A stretch of 64,000 nucleotides of DNA from 66-474 sp040388785 (GTDB lineage: Bacteria > Pseudomonadota > Gammaproteobacteria > Xanthomonadales > Rhodanobacteraceae), in the NCBI GenBank assembly GCA_040388785.1, contig JAZKBD010000023.1, positions 1 through 64,000 of the forward strand, given 5' to 3'. Each line of letters begins with the position of its first letter. The first letter of the stretch is position 1. Below, one piece after another: positions 1 through 9,020 of this stretch. The position numbers and the translations under genes are program-made. Under the pieces are notes generated by a model that was not told the DNA's origin, made no database searches, and was given only the letters and a program-made list of their open reading frames with translations.

Positions 1-349
1 TCTCGTTGCCGTCCGCGTGCCATTGCACGTACGCATGGTCGACCGGCGCGCCATCCGGCAGGCCCGTCGGGCCGTTGCCTTCGGCGGTCATGGTGACCTC
101 GTACAGGCCCGCAACCGGTGCGAGGAATTGCAAGGGATTGGGAAACGCATGCGACCTTGCCGCGGGCGCTGCGGCCACGAACATTCTCTTGGCTGCTGAG
201 GCCGACATTTTGGCGGGCGGAGCGATCGTCCAGTGGCCGTTGGCGGTCTTGACCAGGTTGAGTCCGCAGGCTTGGGCCTGGTGGGTCATCGCGACGCCGG
301 ACAGGCCGATCAGGGCCATCGCAACGGATGCATACAAACGGGTATTCAT
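1..349 (-). CDS. Secreted protein of unknown function (partial, runs off the window)
   Basis: An open frame starts with ATG at 349 and runs leftwards off the window without a stop, giving 116 codons. It begins MNTRLYASVAMALIGLSGVA, a typical signal peptide with a likely cleavage after the AQA just before CGLNLV. The mature part contains a GLYEVTMTAEGN segment followed by a DHAYVQWHADGNE stretch. I associate this pattern with uncharacterised secreted bacterial proteins but cannot name the family. The gene diverges from the regulator that starts at 571, leaving about 220 bp for both promoters. Function unknown; the C-terminus is not visible. Confidence 0.7.
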   Translation of the reverse strand, partial: MNTRLYASVAMALIGLSGVAMTHQAQACGLNLVKTANGHWTIAPPAKMSASAAKRMFVAAAPAARSHAFPNPLQFLAPVAGLYEVTMTAEGNGPTGLPDGAPVDHAYVQWHADGNE

Positions 350-570
350 GGCGCTCTCCTCATGGTGGGGTAACGAGTTCCCGACTCCGTGGCGGCTGCC
401 GCGGGTCCCCTGTCATTCGGGAAATCTCTTCCGGAATTGCGGGTCGAGTGGCGGTGGCCACCCGGCGTCCAAATTGCGCTCAATGGGATTGCGAGTCATG
501 ATGTGTTGATAGGGGATTCGCGAGAAAATCATCGCCCTCGCGCGCACGGTTCGAACAGGCGTTTTGCGTC

Positions 571-3099
571 ATGCGGATCGGGGAGCCCACGGAAACCGCA
601 GTCGAATCAGCCAACCCGGCCACCTATGCGTTTGCCGGCGTGGAAGTCGACACGGGCGCGCACCGGCTGTCGCGCGAAGGCCGTGAAATCGCGATCGAGC
701 CCAAGGCCTTTGCGGTCCTGCTGGAATTCCTTGCGCATCCCGGGCAGTTGCTGAGCCGCGACCAGTTGCTGGACGCCGTGTGGGGGCACAGCTTCGTCAC
801 CCCGGCCACGCTCAACCGCATCATTGCGCTGCTACGGCGCGCGCTGGCCGACGACAGCGAAGCACCGCGCTGCATCCAGACGGTACACGGCCTCGGCTAC
901 CGCTTCATCGCCCCGCTGGAGCATGTCGAGGAGCAAGCAGCTCCCGCGCTGCGTTTCGCGCCGCCCGCGCGCGCGCGGGTGCCGGAGCGCACCGAGCCGT
1001 TGATCGGTCGCGAAAGTGACATCGATGCATTGAAGCAGATGTTGCGGGACCACCGCCTGATCACCATCACCGGCGCAGGTGGCCTCGGCAAGACGCAGGC
1101 CGCGCTGGAAACCGCTCGCAGGGTCGCCGCAGATTTTCCTGATGGCGTATGGCTGTTCGACTGTACGCCGCAGACCGATGGCGACGAACTGGTGCGGTGG
1201 CTGGCAGGCATGTTCGATATCCACGCCACGACGGACACGGCGCAACTGACCACCCGCCTGGGCGAGCTGCTGCAAACGCGACAGGTGCTGCTGGTATTCG
1301 ACAATTGCGAACGCGTTGCCGAGCCGTTGGGCAAGGCGGTCGGAAACCTGCTGTCGGCCTGCGCGGACCTGCGCATCCTGGTGACCAGCCAGCAGCGCCT
1401 GAACTGCGCGGGGGAGTCGCTCTACGGATTGCCGCCCTTGCAGGTACCACGGCAGGCGGAATGGGCGACAGACGAGCAGATCGCTTCCCTCTCCTTGATC
1501 CCCGCGGTGCGCTTGTTGTTGCTGCGTTCCCGGGCGTGCGCGTCCGGCTTCACGCTGACACGGACCAACGCCGCCACGGTCGCCGAAATCTGCCGCCGGG
1601 TCGCGGGGTTGCCGCTCGCGCTCGAGTTGGCCGCCGCACGCTTGCGCCTGCTGAGTCCGGAACAATTGCTGCCACGCATGGAGGATCGTCTCCTCAGCCT
1701 GTCCGAGGACAATCCCAACCGGCCGGCCCGGCACCAGACATTGGGTGCCCTGATCGAGTGGAGTTTCGCGCTGTTGTCGCAGCGCGAACAATCGCTGCTG
1801 TGCGGATTGAGTATCTTCGCGGGCACGTGCACGCTGCGCGGTGCAAGCGCGGTGGGCGCGGTGTTCGAGCTTGGCGAAGAGCAGACACTCGACTTGCTCG
1901 GCGGCCTGGTCGACAAGTCGCTGCTGACCGTCGATGCCACCACCAATCCGCCCTCCTATCGCCTGCTCGACAGCGTTCGGCTGTTCGCACAGGGACGCCT
2001 TGTCGCCAGCGGAAACGAACTGCGGGTGCGGACCGCGCACCTCGCGCACTTCGTCCAGCTCACCGGGCTCATCTATACGGAAATCCGTGGCAATCGTTCC
2101 CAGCTTTGGTTCGAGCGCGTCAGGCGGGAGTGGAACAACCTGCACGCGGCGTTCGATTTCGCGCTGGCACGCCCCGATCTCGTGGACGACGCGCTGGCGC
2201 TGATCGGCAATCTTTGCTGGTACTTCCGCGGCAGCACCGACTATCACCAATCGGTGCGATGGGCCGAGAGGGCCCTGCAGGCGAGTCACGCATCCTCGCC
2301 CAGTCTCGCGCGGGCGCTGGTCGCTGCCGGCGTGGCACTGCATTTCTCGAAGGTGCACGAGCGCGCCGGATCACGGTTGCGCGAAGGCATTGCACTGGCG
2401 AAGGACCAGGGCGACACCTGGCTGGCAGCGGCGGGTGAGGCGATCCTGGCCTTCGAACTCGCGACGTGCGGAGATGTCGCCGGCGCCGAAGCATGTGCGG
2501 CGTCGGTGCTTGCCGTCGTTGGACAGCGCGATGACGAGTGGTTGCGTTCCAACGCCCTGCTCGGTCGCGGCATCGCCCAATCCATGGCTGACCGCCACCG
2601 CGATGCCGAGGCGAGCATCAGCGAAGCATTGGAATGCCTGTCGATGCATGCGAATTCTTCTTTCCAGTGGGCCTACACGCTCATCAACCGGGCGTTGCAA
2701 CGCTTCTACCTCGGCGACTTCAGCGGCGCCACGCAGGACTGGCTGGCCGATCTGGAATGGTTTGCAGGGATCCAGAACTGGCGCGGCGCGGCAGGGTGCG
2801 TCGAGGGAACGGCTTACCTTGCCGCCGAGCACGGCGAGCCCGCAAAGGCTGCCCGCTTTCTCGGGGCGGCCGCCCAGGTGCGGGAATGGACCGGGGCGGC
2901 GCTGTTCGAACAATGGCAGAAGGCGCAGCGCATCGCCGACGGCAAGGCCAGAACAGCGCTGGGGCCGGCATTCGAACAGGCACGGCTGGCAGGCGCTTCC
3001 GCGCGCTTCGAGGATGTGGTGGCCGAAGCGCGCGCGCTGCTGATGGAAATCGCCGATCAGCCGGTGCGTACCGGAGCGAGCAATCCTTCCGGGTCGTAG
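571..3099 (+). CDS. Winged-helix / STAND ATPase / TPR transcriptional regulator
   Basis: A predicted cytoplasmic regulator of 842 residues with three parts. Residues about 20-115 are an OmpR/PhoB-type winged helix (the conserved end VHGLGYRFIAPL is clear). Residues about 140-430 are an NTPase of the NB-ARC/STAND kind with P-loop GAGGLGKT at 168-175 and a Walker B VLLVFDN near 240. The rest is alpha-helical repeat sequence of the TPR type. There is no receiver domain, so the input is probably sensed by the ATPase/TPR part rather than by phosphorylation. This layout is common for orphan regulators in Xanthomonadales and Actinobacteria. No clear Shine-Dalgarno precedes the ATG. Its 3' end overlaps the convergent FAD oxidase by 43 bp. 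The target genes cannot be inferred, though the divergent secreted-protein gene is a candidate. Confidence 0.88.
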   Translation: MRIGEPTETAVESANPATYAFAGVEVDTGAHRLSREGREIAIEPKAFAVLLEFLAHPGQLLSRDQLLDAVWGHSFVTPATLNRIIALLRRALADDSEAPRCIQTVHGLGYRFIAPLEHVEEQAAPALRFAPPARARVPERTEPLIGRESDIDALKQMLRDHRLITITGAGGLGKTQAALETARRVAADFPDGVWLFDCTPQTDGDELVRWLAGMFDIHATTDTAQLTTRLGELLQTRQVLLVFDNCERVAEPLGKAVGNLLSACADLRILVTSQQRLNCAGESLYGLPPLQVPRQAEWATDEQIASLSLIPAVRLLLLRSRACASGFTLTRTNAATVAEICRRVAGLPLALELAAARLRLLSPEQLLPRMEDRLLSLSEDNPNRPARHQTLGALIEWSFALLSQREQSLLCGLSIFAGTCTLRGASAVGAVFELGEEQTLDLLGGLVDKSLLTVDATTNPPSYRLLDSVRLFAQGRLVASGNELRVRTAHLAHFVQLTGLIYTEIRGNRSQLWFERVRREWNNLHAAFDFALARPDLVDDALALIGNLCWYFRGSTDYHQSVRWAERALQASHASSPSLARALVAAGVALHFSKVHERAGSRLREGIALAKDQGDTWLAAAGEAILAFELATCGDVAGAEACAASVLAVVGQRDDEWLRSNALLGRGIAQSMADRHRDAEASISEALECLSMHANSSFQWAYTLINRALQRFYLGDFSGATQDWLADLEWFAGIQNWRGAAGCVEGTAYLAAEHGEPAKAARFLGAAAQVREWTGAALFEQWQKAQRIADGKARTALGPAFEQARLAGASARFEDVVAEARALLMEIADQPVRTGASNPSGS

Positions 3100-4445
3100 T
3101 GCGCGCGCAGCGCCGACAACCGCGAGCGGGTGTCCGCGTCGTGCGCTTGCAGCTTCATGTCGGAAAGCTCGCCCGCGAAATTCGGCTGCATGCCCGCACG
3201 TGCATGCGGCGCGAGTGCGGTGCGCAGGTCGCGCACCCAGTCGCGAACCACGGCGAAGCGTTCTGCGGCATCGGTGTGTCCGATCACGTTGATGAAGAAC
3301 GGCGCATCGCGGTACGAGAACGCGGTGGCATCGCGCGCGACACGCGCGACCGCGCCGCCGAGATGATGCACGTGCACTTCGCACAGCGGGTCGGCCGGGC
3401 GCGCGGCGCGCGAAACCAGTACCTCGATCAGCGCGTCGTCAAAGCCGTCGAACTGCGAAGTGGTCCAGTAATAATGATGGCCCGGTGGCGCTGCGGGATC
3501 GAAGCTTTGCTGCCACGCCGCGTAAGGCATCACGCCTTCGTGGCGGCCCAGCGGTTCGGCGGCGTCCGCGATCGGTTCCGCAGCGCGTGCGCCTTGCGCC
3601 GGATCGCCGCTCCAGCAATACGCCAGCGCCACCACGCGTTGCCCGTGCACTTCGGCGGGCAGGAACGGCAATGGTGGCGCAGTGGTGAACACCAGCATCG
3701 CGGTGAGCGCATCCGCCGCATCCGGCGTGGACGCGCGGAACGCCCGCAACAGCGCGTGTGCCGCGTCCACGCGGTAGAACGCCACGCCGGCATTGACCAT
3801 GCCGACCGGATGCAGCCGGAAGCTGAAGCGCGTGATCACGCCCAGACCGCCGGCCCCGCCGCGCAAACCCCAGAACAGGTCAGGGTGCTGCGCCTCGCTG
3901 GCCGTGACATTGCGTCCGTCGGCCAGCACGACTTCCGCTTCGAACAGGTTGTCGATCGCCAGCCCGCAACGGCGCATCAGCCAGCCGACGCCGCCACCCA
4001 GCGTGTAGCCGCCGACGCCGGTGGTCGAGACGAATCCGCCGGTGGTGGCGAGGCCATGCGGCTGCGTCGCGGCATCCACGTCGCGCCACAGGGCGCCGCC
4101 TTCGACACGTGCGATGCGCGATCGCGCGTCGACTTCCACGCGGTTCATCGCGCCCAGATCCAGCATCAGGGCACCCTCGCGCACCGCCAGTCCCGCCACG
4201 TTGTGGCCGCCGCCGCGCACCGTCATCGGCATGTTCTCGCGCGCGACGAATTTCACCGCTGCGGCGACGTCTTCCGCATCGACGCAGTGCGCGATGGCCA
4301 AGGGGTGGCGGTCGATCGCCCCGTTCCAGACGTGGCGGCGTGTTTCATAGTCGGCGTCACCCGCCAGCAGCAAGCCGCCGCGGAGCACGGCGGCCAGTTC
4401 ATGCCATGAGGTTGTTGTACGTGTGCGGTTGGGTCCGGCAGACAT
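3057..4445 (-). CDS. FAD-binding oxidoreductase, berberine-bridge-enzyme type
   Basis: A 462-residue flavin oxidase of the PCMH/VAO fold with a C-terminal BBE segment (NFAGELSD... and the terminal YDPEGLLAPVRTG). His81 in RGGGHN is the residue that usually carries FAD covalently. The second attachment Cys of bicovalent members is replaced: the motif reads GGFVSTTGVGGYTLGGG, with Val139 at the Cys position, so single attachment is expected. The ATG at 4445 was chosen because AAGGAG lies 7 nt upstream; longer in-frame extensions lack any support. Substrate is unknown; family members oxidise alcohols, sugars or alkaloid-like compounds. It converges on the regulator gene and its last 43 bp overlap it. 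Confidence 0.88.
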   Translation of the reverse strand: MSAGPNRTRTTTSWHELAAVLRGGLLLAGDADYETRRHVWNGAIDRHPLAIAHCVDAEDVAAAVKFVARENMPMTVRGGGHNVAGLAVREGALMLDLGAMNRVEVDARSRIARVEGGALWRDVDAATQPHGLATTGGFVSTTGVGGYTLGGGVGWLMRRCGLAIDNLFEAEVVLADGRNVTASEAQHPDLFWGLRGGAGGLGVITRFSFRLHPVGMVNAGVAFYRVDAAHALLRAFRASTPDAADALTAMLVFTTAPPLPFLPAEVHGQRVVALAYCWSGDPAQGARAAEPIADAAEPLGRHEGVMPYAAWQQSFDPAAPPGHHYYWTTSQFDGFDDALIEVLVSRAARPADPLCEVHVHHLGGAVARVARDATAFSYRDAPFFINVIGHTDAAERFAVVRDWVRDLRTALAPHARAGMQPNFAGELSDMKLQAHDADTRSRLSALRAHYDPEGLLAPVRTG

Positions 4446-4577
4446 CACTGCACTCCTTCCGTCCGCAAGGTCGCTACGGGGCGCACTATAGCCGTGCGGC
4501 CCCATGCGGTCGTGAGGGAGATGGGGTGATTTCGTAGGGAATGCGGCTGTCCCGATCGACCCGCTAAGGTATGCGCC

Positions 4578-5258
4578 ATGTTCGTCGACGTGCCCAGCCG
4601 CCAGCGTGTGCACCCGCGCTGGGTCACCCCTCTGCTGGTGGTCGCCTGCGTGGCCTGTTACCTGTGGCTGATGCTGTCGGCGACGGCGACGCGCAACGTG
4701 TTGCTCGGCGACTGGGGCACGGTGCCGGGGCGGTTGTTCCAGCACGGCCAGCTTCTGCAGGTCCAGTTGTGGCTTCGGCCGTTCACGTCGCTGTTCATGC
4801 ATGCCGATTGGGTGCACCTGCTCGGCAACATGCTGTTCCTGGTGATCTTCGGCCTGCCGGCGGAGCGCGCACTCGGCTCGCGGCGCTTCCTGTTCCTGTT
4901 CCTGGTCGGCGGCGCCTTCGCCAACCTGGTCGGCGCGTGGACGCTTTCGGGACAACTGCGGCCGATCATCGGTTGCAGCGGTGCGGTCTCGACGACGCTG
5001 GGCGCTTACCTGGCGCTGTTCCCGCGCGCGCATCTGGGATTGGTGCTGCCGCTGGGGTTGTACCTTCAATTCATCCGCGTGCCGGCGGCGCTGCTGATCG
5101 GCATGTGGGTGTTGCTGCAGTTGCTGTTCACCTGGGCGGGGCCGGGTTTTGGTGCCGTGGTGTGGTGGGCGCATCTTGCCGGCTTCGGCTTCGGCATCGT
5201 GTTTGCGCTGGTTTCGCGCGCCGCGGTGGAGCGCCGCTTGCGCAGGCAAAGTTACTGA
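4578..5258 (+). CDS. Rhomboid-family intramembrane serine protease
   Basis: A predicted inner-membrane protease of 226 residues with about six hydrophobic segments. The catalytic serine is Ser134 in the GxSG motif (IIGCSGAVS), and the catalytic His199 is in the last helix (HLAGFGFG). The HADWVHLLGNMLFL segment is the conserved HxxxxHxxxN region of rhomboids. The length suits the minimal bacterial form without an extra helix or cytoplasmic domain. Family members cleave single transmembrane segments of client proteins; no client is suggested by the neighbours. The gene ends 1 bp before the convergent amidotransferase gene. Confidence 0.92.
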   Translation: MFVDVPSRQRVHPRWVTPLLVVACVACYLWLMLSATATRNVLLGDWGTVPGRLFQHGQLLQVQLWLRPFTSLFMHADWVHLLGNMLFLVIFGLPAERALGSRRFLFLFLVGGAFANLVGAWTLSGQLRPIIGCSGAVSTTLGAYLALFPRAHLGLVLPLGLYLQFIRVPAALLIGMWVLLQLLFTWAGPGFGAVVWWAHLAGFGFGIVFALVSRAAVERRLRRQSY

Positions 5259-5259
5259 A

Positions 5260-5982
5260 TCAAGCCGCCACGCGCTGGCGATTCAGCGCTGTGTGCGCGA
5301 AGCATTCCAACAGCAAACGCGCCGCTTCGGTCTCGCGAACGTTGGCTAGCAAGGCGTCGGGATCAAGACCTTCTTCGCGCAAGATCTCGGCGCGCGCCTC
5401 GATGTAGGCGCGCATGAAATCGGGCGTGAACTCGGGATGGAATTGCGAGGACAACGCGTTCGGCGCGTAACGCAGCAGTTGATGCGGATCGCGTTCGGAA
5501 CGCGCGAGGATTTCGGCGCCGTGCGGTGGCGCGAGCACCGATTGCCGATGCGTCGTCTGCGCGGAAAACGAGCGCGGCAACGCGTGCACGTCTGGCACTT
5601 CCGCGAGCCGCGTGATGGATTCGGTGCCGATTTCACGGCCCGCCGGCAACCAGCCGACCGTGCCGCCCAACGCGTGGGCCATCAGTTGATGGCCGTAGCA
5701 CACGCCGAACAGCGGCGTCGCTGCGTCCATCGCGTCGCGAATCCATGCGGCCGTGCGCTCGCTCCAGTCCGCGCGCTCGGTGACCATCGCGGCCGAGCCA
5801 GTGATGACCGCGCCCGGTACGTCGTGTGGATCAGGCAGCGTTTCGCCGGCATCGACGCGCACCACGCGCATCTGTGCGGTATCGATGCGCATCGCGTTAC
5901 GAAACCAGTCGGCGAAACCGCCGAAGCGCGCGAGGAGGGCGTCCGGCGCTTCGCCGGTCTGGATCAGCAGCAAGGGGAGCAT
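5260..5982 (-). CDS. Class I glutamine amidotransferase-like protein
   Basis: A 240-residue stand-alone class I glutamine amidotransferase domain. The nucleophile Cys95 is in GVCYGHQ, and the His182/Glu184 pair is in QFHPEF, so the triad is complete. It resembles the 'GMP synthase-like' amidotransferases of 230-250 residues that carry no synthetase domain. Known members include gamma-glutamyl peptide hydrolases, but the substrate here cannot be told. It is monocistronic, convergent with the rhomboid gene and about 50 bp downstream of the gspE-like gene, which ends at 6032 on the same strand. Confidence 0.88.
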   Translation of the reverse strand: MLPLLLIQTGEAPDALLARFGGFADWFRNAMRIDTAQMRVVRVDAGETLPDPHDVPGAVITGSAAMVTERADWSERTAAWIRDAMDAATPLFGVCYGHQLMAHALGGTVGWLPAGREIGTESITRLAEVPDVHALPRSFSAQTTHRQSVLAPPHGAEILARSERDPHQLLRYAPNALSSQFHPEFTPDFMRAYIEARAEILREEGLDPDALLANVRETEAARLLLECFAHTALNRQRVAA

Positions 5983-6031
5983 GGGATGTTCGGCAGTCGT
6001 GTTGCGCGCAGCATAACGGCAAGGCGCGCCC

Positions 6032-7828
6032 TCACGCAGCCGGCAGTACCGACAACACTTCCTCGACCGTGGTGATGCCGCGCCGGACCTGCGTGGCCGC
6101 GGAAATCCGCAGCGGCTGCATGCCCTCTTCCAGCGCGAAGCCGGTGAAGCCGGCGAGGTCGAGTTGCGGCGTGACCATGCCGCGCAAACGCGGACTGACC
6201 GCCATCATTTCGTACACGCCCGTGCGGCCGAGGAAGCCGGTCTTGCGGCATTCGAGGCAGCCGACTGGCGCATACACTTCGGCAGGTGGCGGGATCACCC
6301 AGCCACGCGTCAGCACCGACCAGGTTTGCGGATCCTGCCTCGCCCTGACCTTGCAGTGCGGGCACAGCGTGCGCACCAGGCGCTGCGCAACCACGCCCGA
6401 CAGGGTCGACTGGATCAGGTAATGCGGCACACCTAGGTCGAGCAGGCGCGTGATCGCGGATGGCGCGTCATTGGTGTGCAGCGTTGAAAGAACCAGATGT
6501 CCGGTCAGCGACGCCTGCACCGCCATCTGCGCGGTTTCGAGGTCGCGGATTTCGCCGACCATGATGATGTCGGGATCCTGCCGCAGCAACGTGCGCACGC
6601 CCGCCGCGAAATCGAAGTCGATCGCCGGCTGCACCTGCGACTGGTTGAACTCCGGCGACACCATTTCGATCGGGTCCTCGACGGTGCACACGTTGAGTTC
6701 CGGCCGTGCCAGATGCTTGAGCGTGGAATACAGCGTCGTCGTTTTGCCCGAACCGGTCGGCCCCGTCACCAGCACGATGCCGTGCGGACGTTCGACCATG
6801 CCGCGCCAGGTTTTTTCTTCTTCGTCCGAAAACCCGAGTTGCGCGAATTGCTTGACCACGATGTCGGGATCGAAGATGCGCATCACGATCTTTTCGCCGA
6901 ACGCGGTCGGCATCGACGATATGCGCAATTCCACTTCGCGCCCACCCGCCGATCGGGTCTTGATGCGGCCGTCCTGCGGGCGGCGCTTCTCGGCGACATC
7001 GAGTCGCGCGAGGATCTTGATGCGCGCGGTCACCGCGGTCATCACCGCGGGCGGCAATTCGAACACCTTGTGCAGGATGCCGTCGATGCGAAAGCGCAGT
7101 TGCGCGGCTTCGCGGCGCGGTTCCAGATGGATGTCGGATGCGCGTTGCTCGAACGCATATTGCAAAAGCCAGTCGACGATGTGCACGACGTGGCGGTCGT
7201 CCGCACCGATCTCACCCGACTTGCCGAGTTCCAGCAATTGCTCGAAGTTGAGGATCGCCGAGCCGTCCATCGGATCCTGCTTGGCCTCGCGCGCCTTGGC
7301 GATCGAGCGCTGCACCCCGTAGAACTCCATCAGGTAGCGATGGATGTCCAGCGGGTTCGCGACCACGCGCTTCACTTCGCGACGCAGCATCTGCGACAGG
7401 TCGGCGGCCCAGTGCGTATCGAATGGTTCGGCGCTGGCAAACGTCACCGCGCCGCGCTCGACCGAGACCGGCAGGATGCGATGGCGCTGCGCGTACGCCT
7501 GGCTCACCGCCTGCGTCACCGCGGCCGCATCGATCTTCATCGGATCGATCTTGAGGTACGGCAGGCCGGCCTTGTCGGCCAGCCACACGGTCAACGATTC
7601 CACGGTCAGCGGCTTGCCGGGATCGGCGCGGTTCTCGGGCTTGCCGCTGGCGATCACCACCAGCGGATGCAGTTCGACCGTGCCGCGTCCTGCGCGACTG
7701 GCCGCACGGATGCGCTTGGCATCTTCGGCGGCCAGCATTCCGTCGGCGATCAGCGCCGCCAGCACTTCGCCCAGTTCCAGACGGCCGTTGCGGCCGATCA
7801 ACGTGGTCGAATTCGGGTTTGCCGCCAT
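6032..7828 (-). CDS. GspE/PilB-family secretion ATPase
   Basis: A 598-residue ATPase of the type II secretion / type IV pilus assembly family. The N-terminal part (to about residue 190) matches the MshEN/GspE-N region. The C-terminal half carries Walker A GPTGSGKT near residue 355, the Asp boxes, and a His-box region (LVLSTLHTNDA). A zinc-binding tetracysteine follows: CPHC near 488-491 and CLEC near 523-526. Such enzymes hexamerise on the inner membrane and drive pseudopilus or pilus assembly. No pilin, GspF or GspD gene is adjacent, so this is an orphan copy. It diverges from glyQ with a 79 bp gap. Confidence 0.92.
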   Translation of the reverse strand: MAANPNSTTLIGRNGRLELGEVLAALIADGMLAAEDAKRIRAASRAGRGTVELHPLVVIASGKPENRADPGKPLTVESLTVWLADKAGLPYLKIDPMKIDAAAVTQAVSQAYAQRHRILPVSVERGAVTFASAEPFDTHWAADLSQMLRREVKRVVANPLDIHRYLMEFYGVQRSIAKAREAKQDPMDGSAILNFEQLLELGKSGEIGADDRHVVHIVDWLLQYAFEQRASDIHLEPRREAAQLRFRIDGILHKVFELPPAVMTAVTARIKILARLDVAEKRRPQDGRIKTRSAGGREVELRISSMPTAFGEKIVMRIFDPDIVVKQFAQLGFSDEEEKTWRGMVERPHGIVLVTGPTGSGKTTTLYSTLKHLARPELNVCTVEDPIEMVSPEFNQSQVQPAIDFDFAAGVRTLLRQDPDIIMVGEIRDLETAQMAVQASLTGHLVLSTLHTNDAPSAITRLLDLGVPHYLIQSTLSGVVAQRLVRTLCPHCKVRARQDPQTWSVLTRGWVIPPPAEVYAPVGCLECRKTGFLGRTGVYEMMAVSPRLRGMVTPQLDLAGFTGFALEEGMQPLRISAATQVRRGITTVEEVLSVLPAA

Positions 7829-7907
7829 CGCTTGCCCCGTCGCGGGAAAACGAGGCCCGATCCATGTCGAATAGGCCTCGCAGCTATACTAGCGCGCTTT
7901 GTTTGCG

Positions 7908-8810
7908 ATGCCGGGGACGCAGTTGGCAGGACCGACTTTCCAGGACGTGATCCAGACCCTGAACCGCTACTGGGGGAGCCAGGGTTGCGTGCTGCTGCAG
8001 CCGCTGGATCTGGAAGTCGGCGCGGGTACGTTCCATCCCGCGACCTTCCTGCGCGCGCTCGGCCCCGAGCCGTGGTCGGCGGCGTACGTGCAGCCGTGCC
8101 GTCGCCCGACCGACGGCCGCTACGGCGAAAATCCCAACCGCCTGCAGCAGTACTACCAGTATCAAGTGGTGCTGAAGCCGAATCCCGATGACGTGGTGGA
8201 ACGCTACTTCGGTTCGCTGCGCTCGCTCGGCATCGATCCGCTGGTGCACGATTTGCGGCTGGTCGAGGACAACTGGGAATCACCGACGCTGGGCGCGTGG
8301 GGACTCGGCTGGGAGGTGTGGTTGAACGGGATGGAAGTCACCCAGTTCACCTACTTCCAGCAGGCGGGCGGGCTCGAATGCAAACCCGTGACGGCCGAAA
8401 TCACCTACGGCCTGGAACGCCTGGCGATGTACCTGCAGAACGTCGACAGCGTGTTTGATCTGGTGTGGACCACCGCGCCGCACGGCGTGGTCACCTACGG
8501 CGACGTGTTCCATCGAAACGAAGTGGAACAGAGCGCGTACAACTTCGAACACGCCGATACGCAGGAATTGTTCCACCGCTTCGACGCCTGCGAGGCAGAG
8601 GCCAGCAAACTTGTCGCGCTGACTCTGCCGCTGCCCGCGTACGAGCAGGTGATGAAGGCCAGCCACGCGTTCAACCTGCTGGATGCACGCCGCGCGATTT
8701 CGGTCACCGAGCGCCAACGCTACATCCTGCGCGTGCGTGCGCTCGCGCATGCGGTCGCGAAGGAATGGGTTGCGCCGCGCGCAGCGAAAGCGGAGGCGGC
8801 CGATGCGTGA
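7908..8810 (+). CDS. glyQ: Glycyl-tRNA synthetase alpha subunit
   Basis: The catalytic subunit of the alpha2-beta2 glycyl-tRNA synthetase, which charges tRNA-Gly with glycine. At 300 residues it matches the usual length of about 300. The sequence is conserved along its length, for example RPTDGRYGENPNRLQ, VEDNWESPTLGAWGLGWEVW, ECKPVTAEITYGLERLAMY and NLLDARRAISVTERQRYILR. The ATG at 7908 was chosen over an upstream TTG at 7899 because the conserved region starts soon after (GPTFQDVIQTL). No Shine-Dalgarno is visible, and a possible -10 TATACT at 7885-7890 would leave a leader of only about 10 nt. It is followed by glyS after a 210 bp gap holding a repeat element. Confidence 0.96.
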   Translation: MPGTQLAGPTFQDVIQTLNRYWGSQGCVLLQPLDLEVGAGTFHPATFLRALGPEPWSAAYVQPCRRPTDGRYGENPNRLQQYYQYQVVLKPNPDDVVERYFGSLRSLGIDPLVHDLRLVEDNWESPTLGAWGLGWEVWLNGMEVTQFTYFQQAGGLECKPVTAEITYGLERLAMYLQNVDSVFDLVWTTAPHGVVTYGDVFHRNEVEQSAYNFEHADTQELFHRFDACEAEASKLVALTLPLPAYEQVMKASHAFNLLDARRAISVTERQRYILRVRALAHAVAKEWVAPRAAKAEAADA

Positions 8811-8833
8811 ACAGCCTGCGACGACCTCTCGTC

Positions 8834-8988
8834 GTCATTCCCGCGACAGCGGACTGCATTTGCAGGATTGCAAACGCGAACGCCACAGGCGGCGCGAAGC
8901 GCGAGCGCCAAGGACGGCGCGAGTCAATCCAGTGTCTTTTTTGTCCGATCGGTTGACGTCGCTGGATCCCCGCTTTCGCGGGGATGAC
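8834..8988. repeat. MITE/REP-like inverted-repeat element between glyQ and glyS
   Basis: The 210 bp gap between glyQ and glyS is bounded by inverted ends. The left end at 8834 (GTCATTCCCGCGACAGCGGA) matches the complement of the right end (GTCATCCCCGCGAAAGCGGG) with few differences. The right end also forms its own hairpin: 8-bp arms at 8966-8973 and 8978-8985 (ATCCCCGC / GCGGGGAT) around TTTC. This is the familiar 'GTCATYCCCGCGAAAGCGGG' class of intergenic repeat found in many Proteobacteria. No ORF or transposase is inside. It separates two genes that are normally tightly linked and could affect mRNA folding between them. Confidence 0.6.
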
Positions 8989-9020
8989 AGCCGTTGTTTC
9001 GAAGTAACCGGAGCGCCGGC

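Noticed and set aside
6..509. Plus-strand open frame of 167 codons at the left edge
   Set aside because: It lies over the reverse-strand secreted-protein gene, whose signal peptide and ATG are far better supported.
7862..7890. Sigma-70 promoter of glyQ with -10 TATACT
   Set aside because: No acceptable -35 element 16-18 bp upstream. It is mentioned in the glyQ entry but not called.
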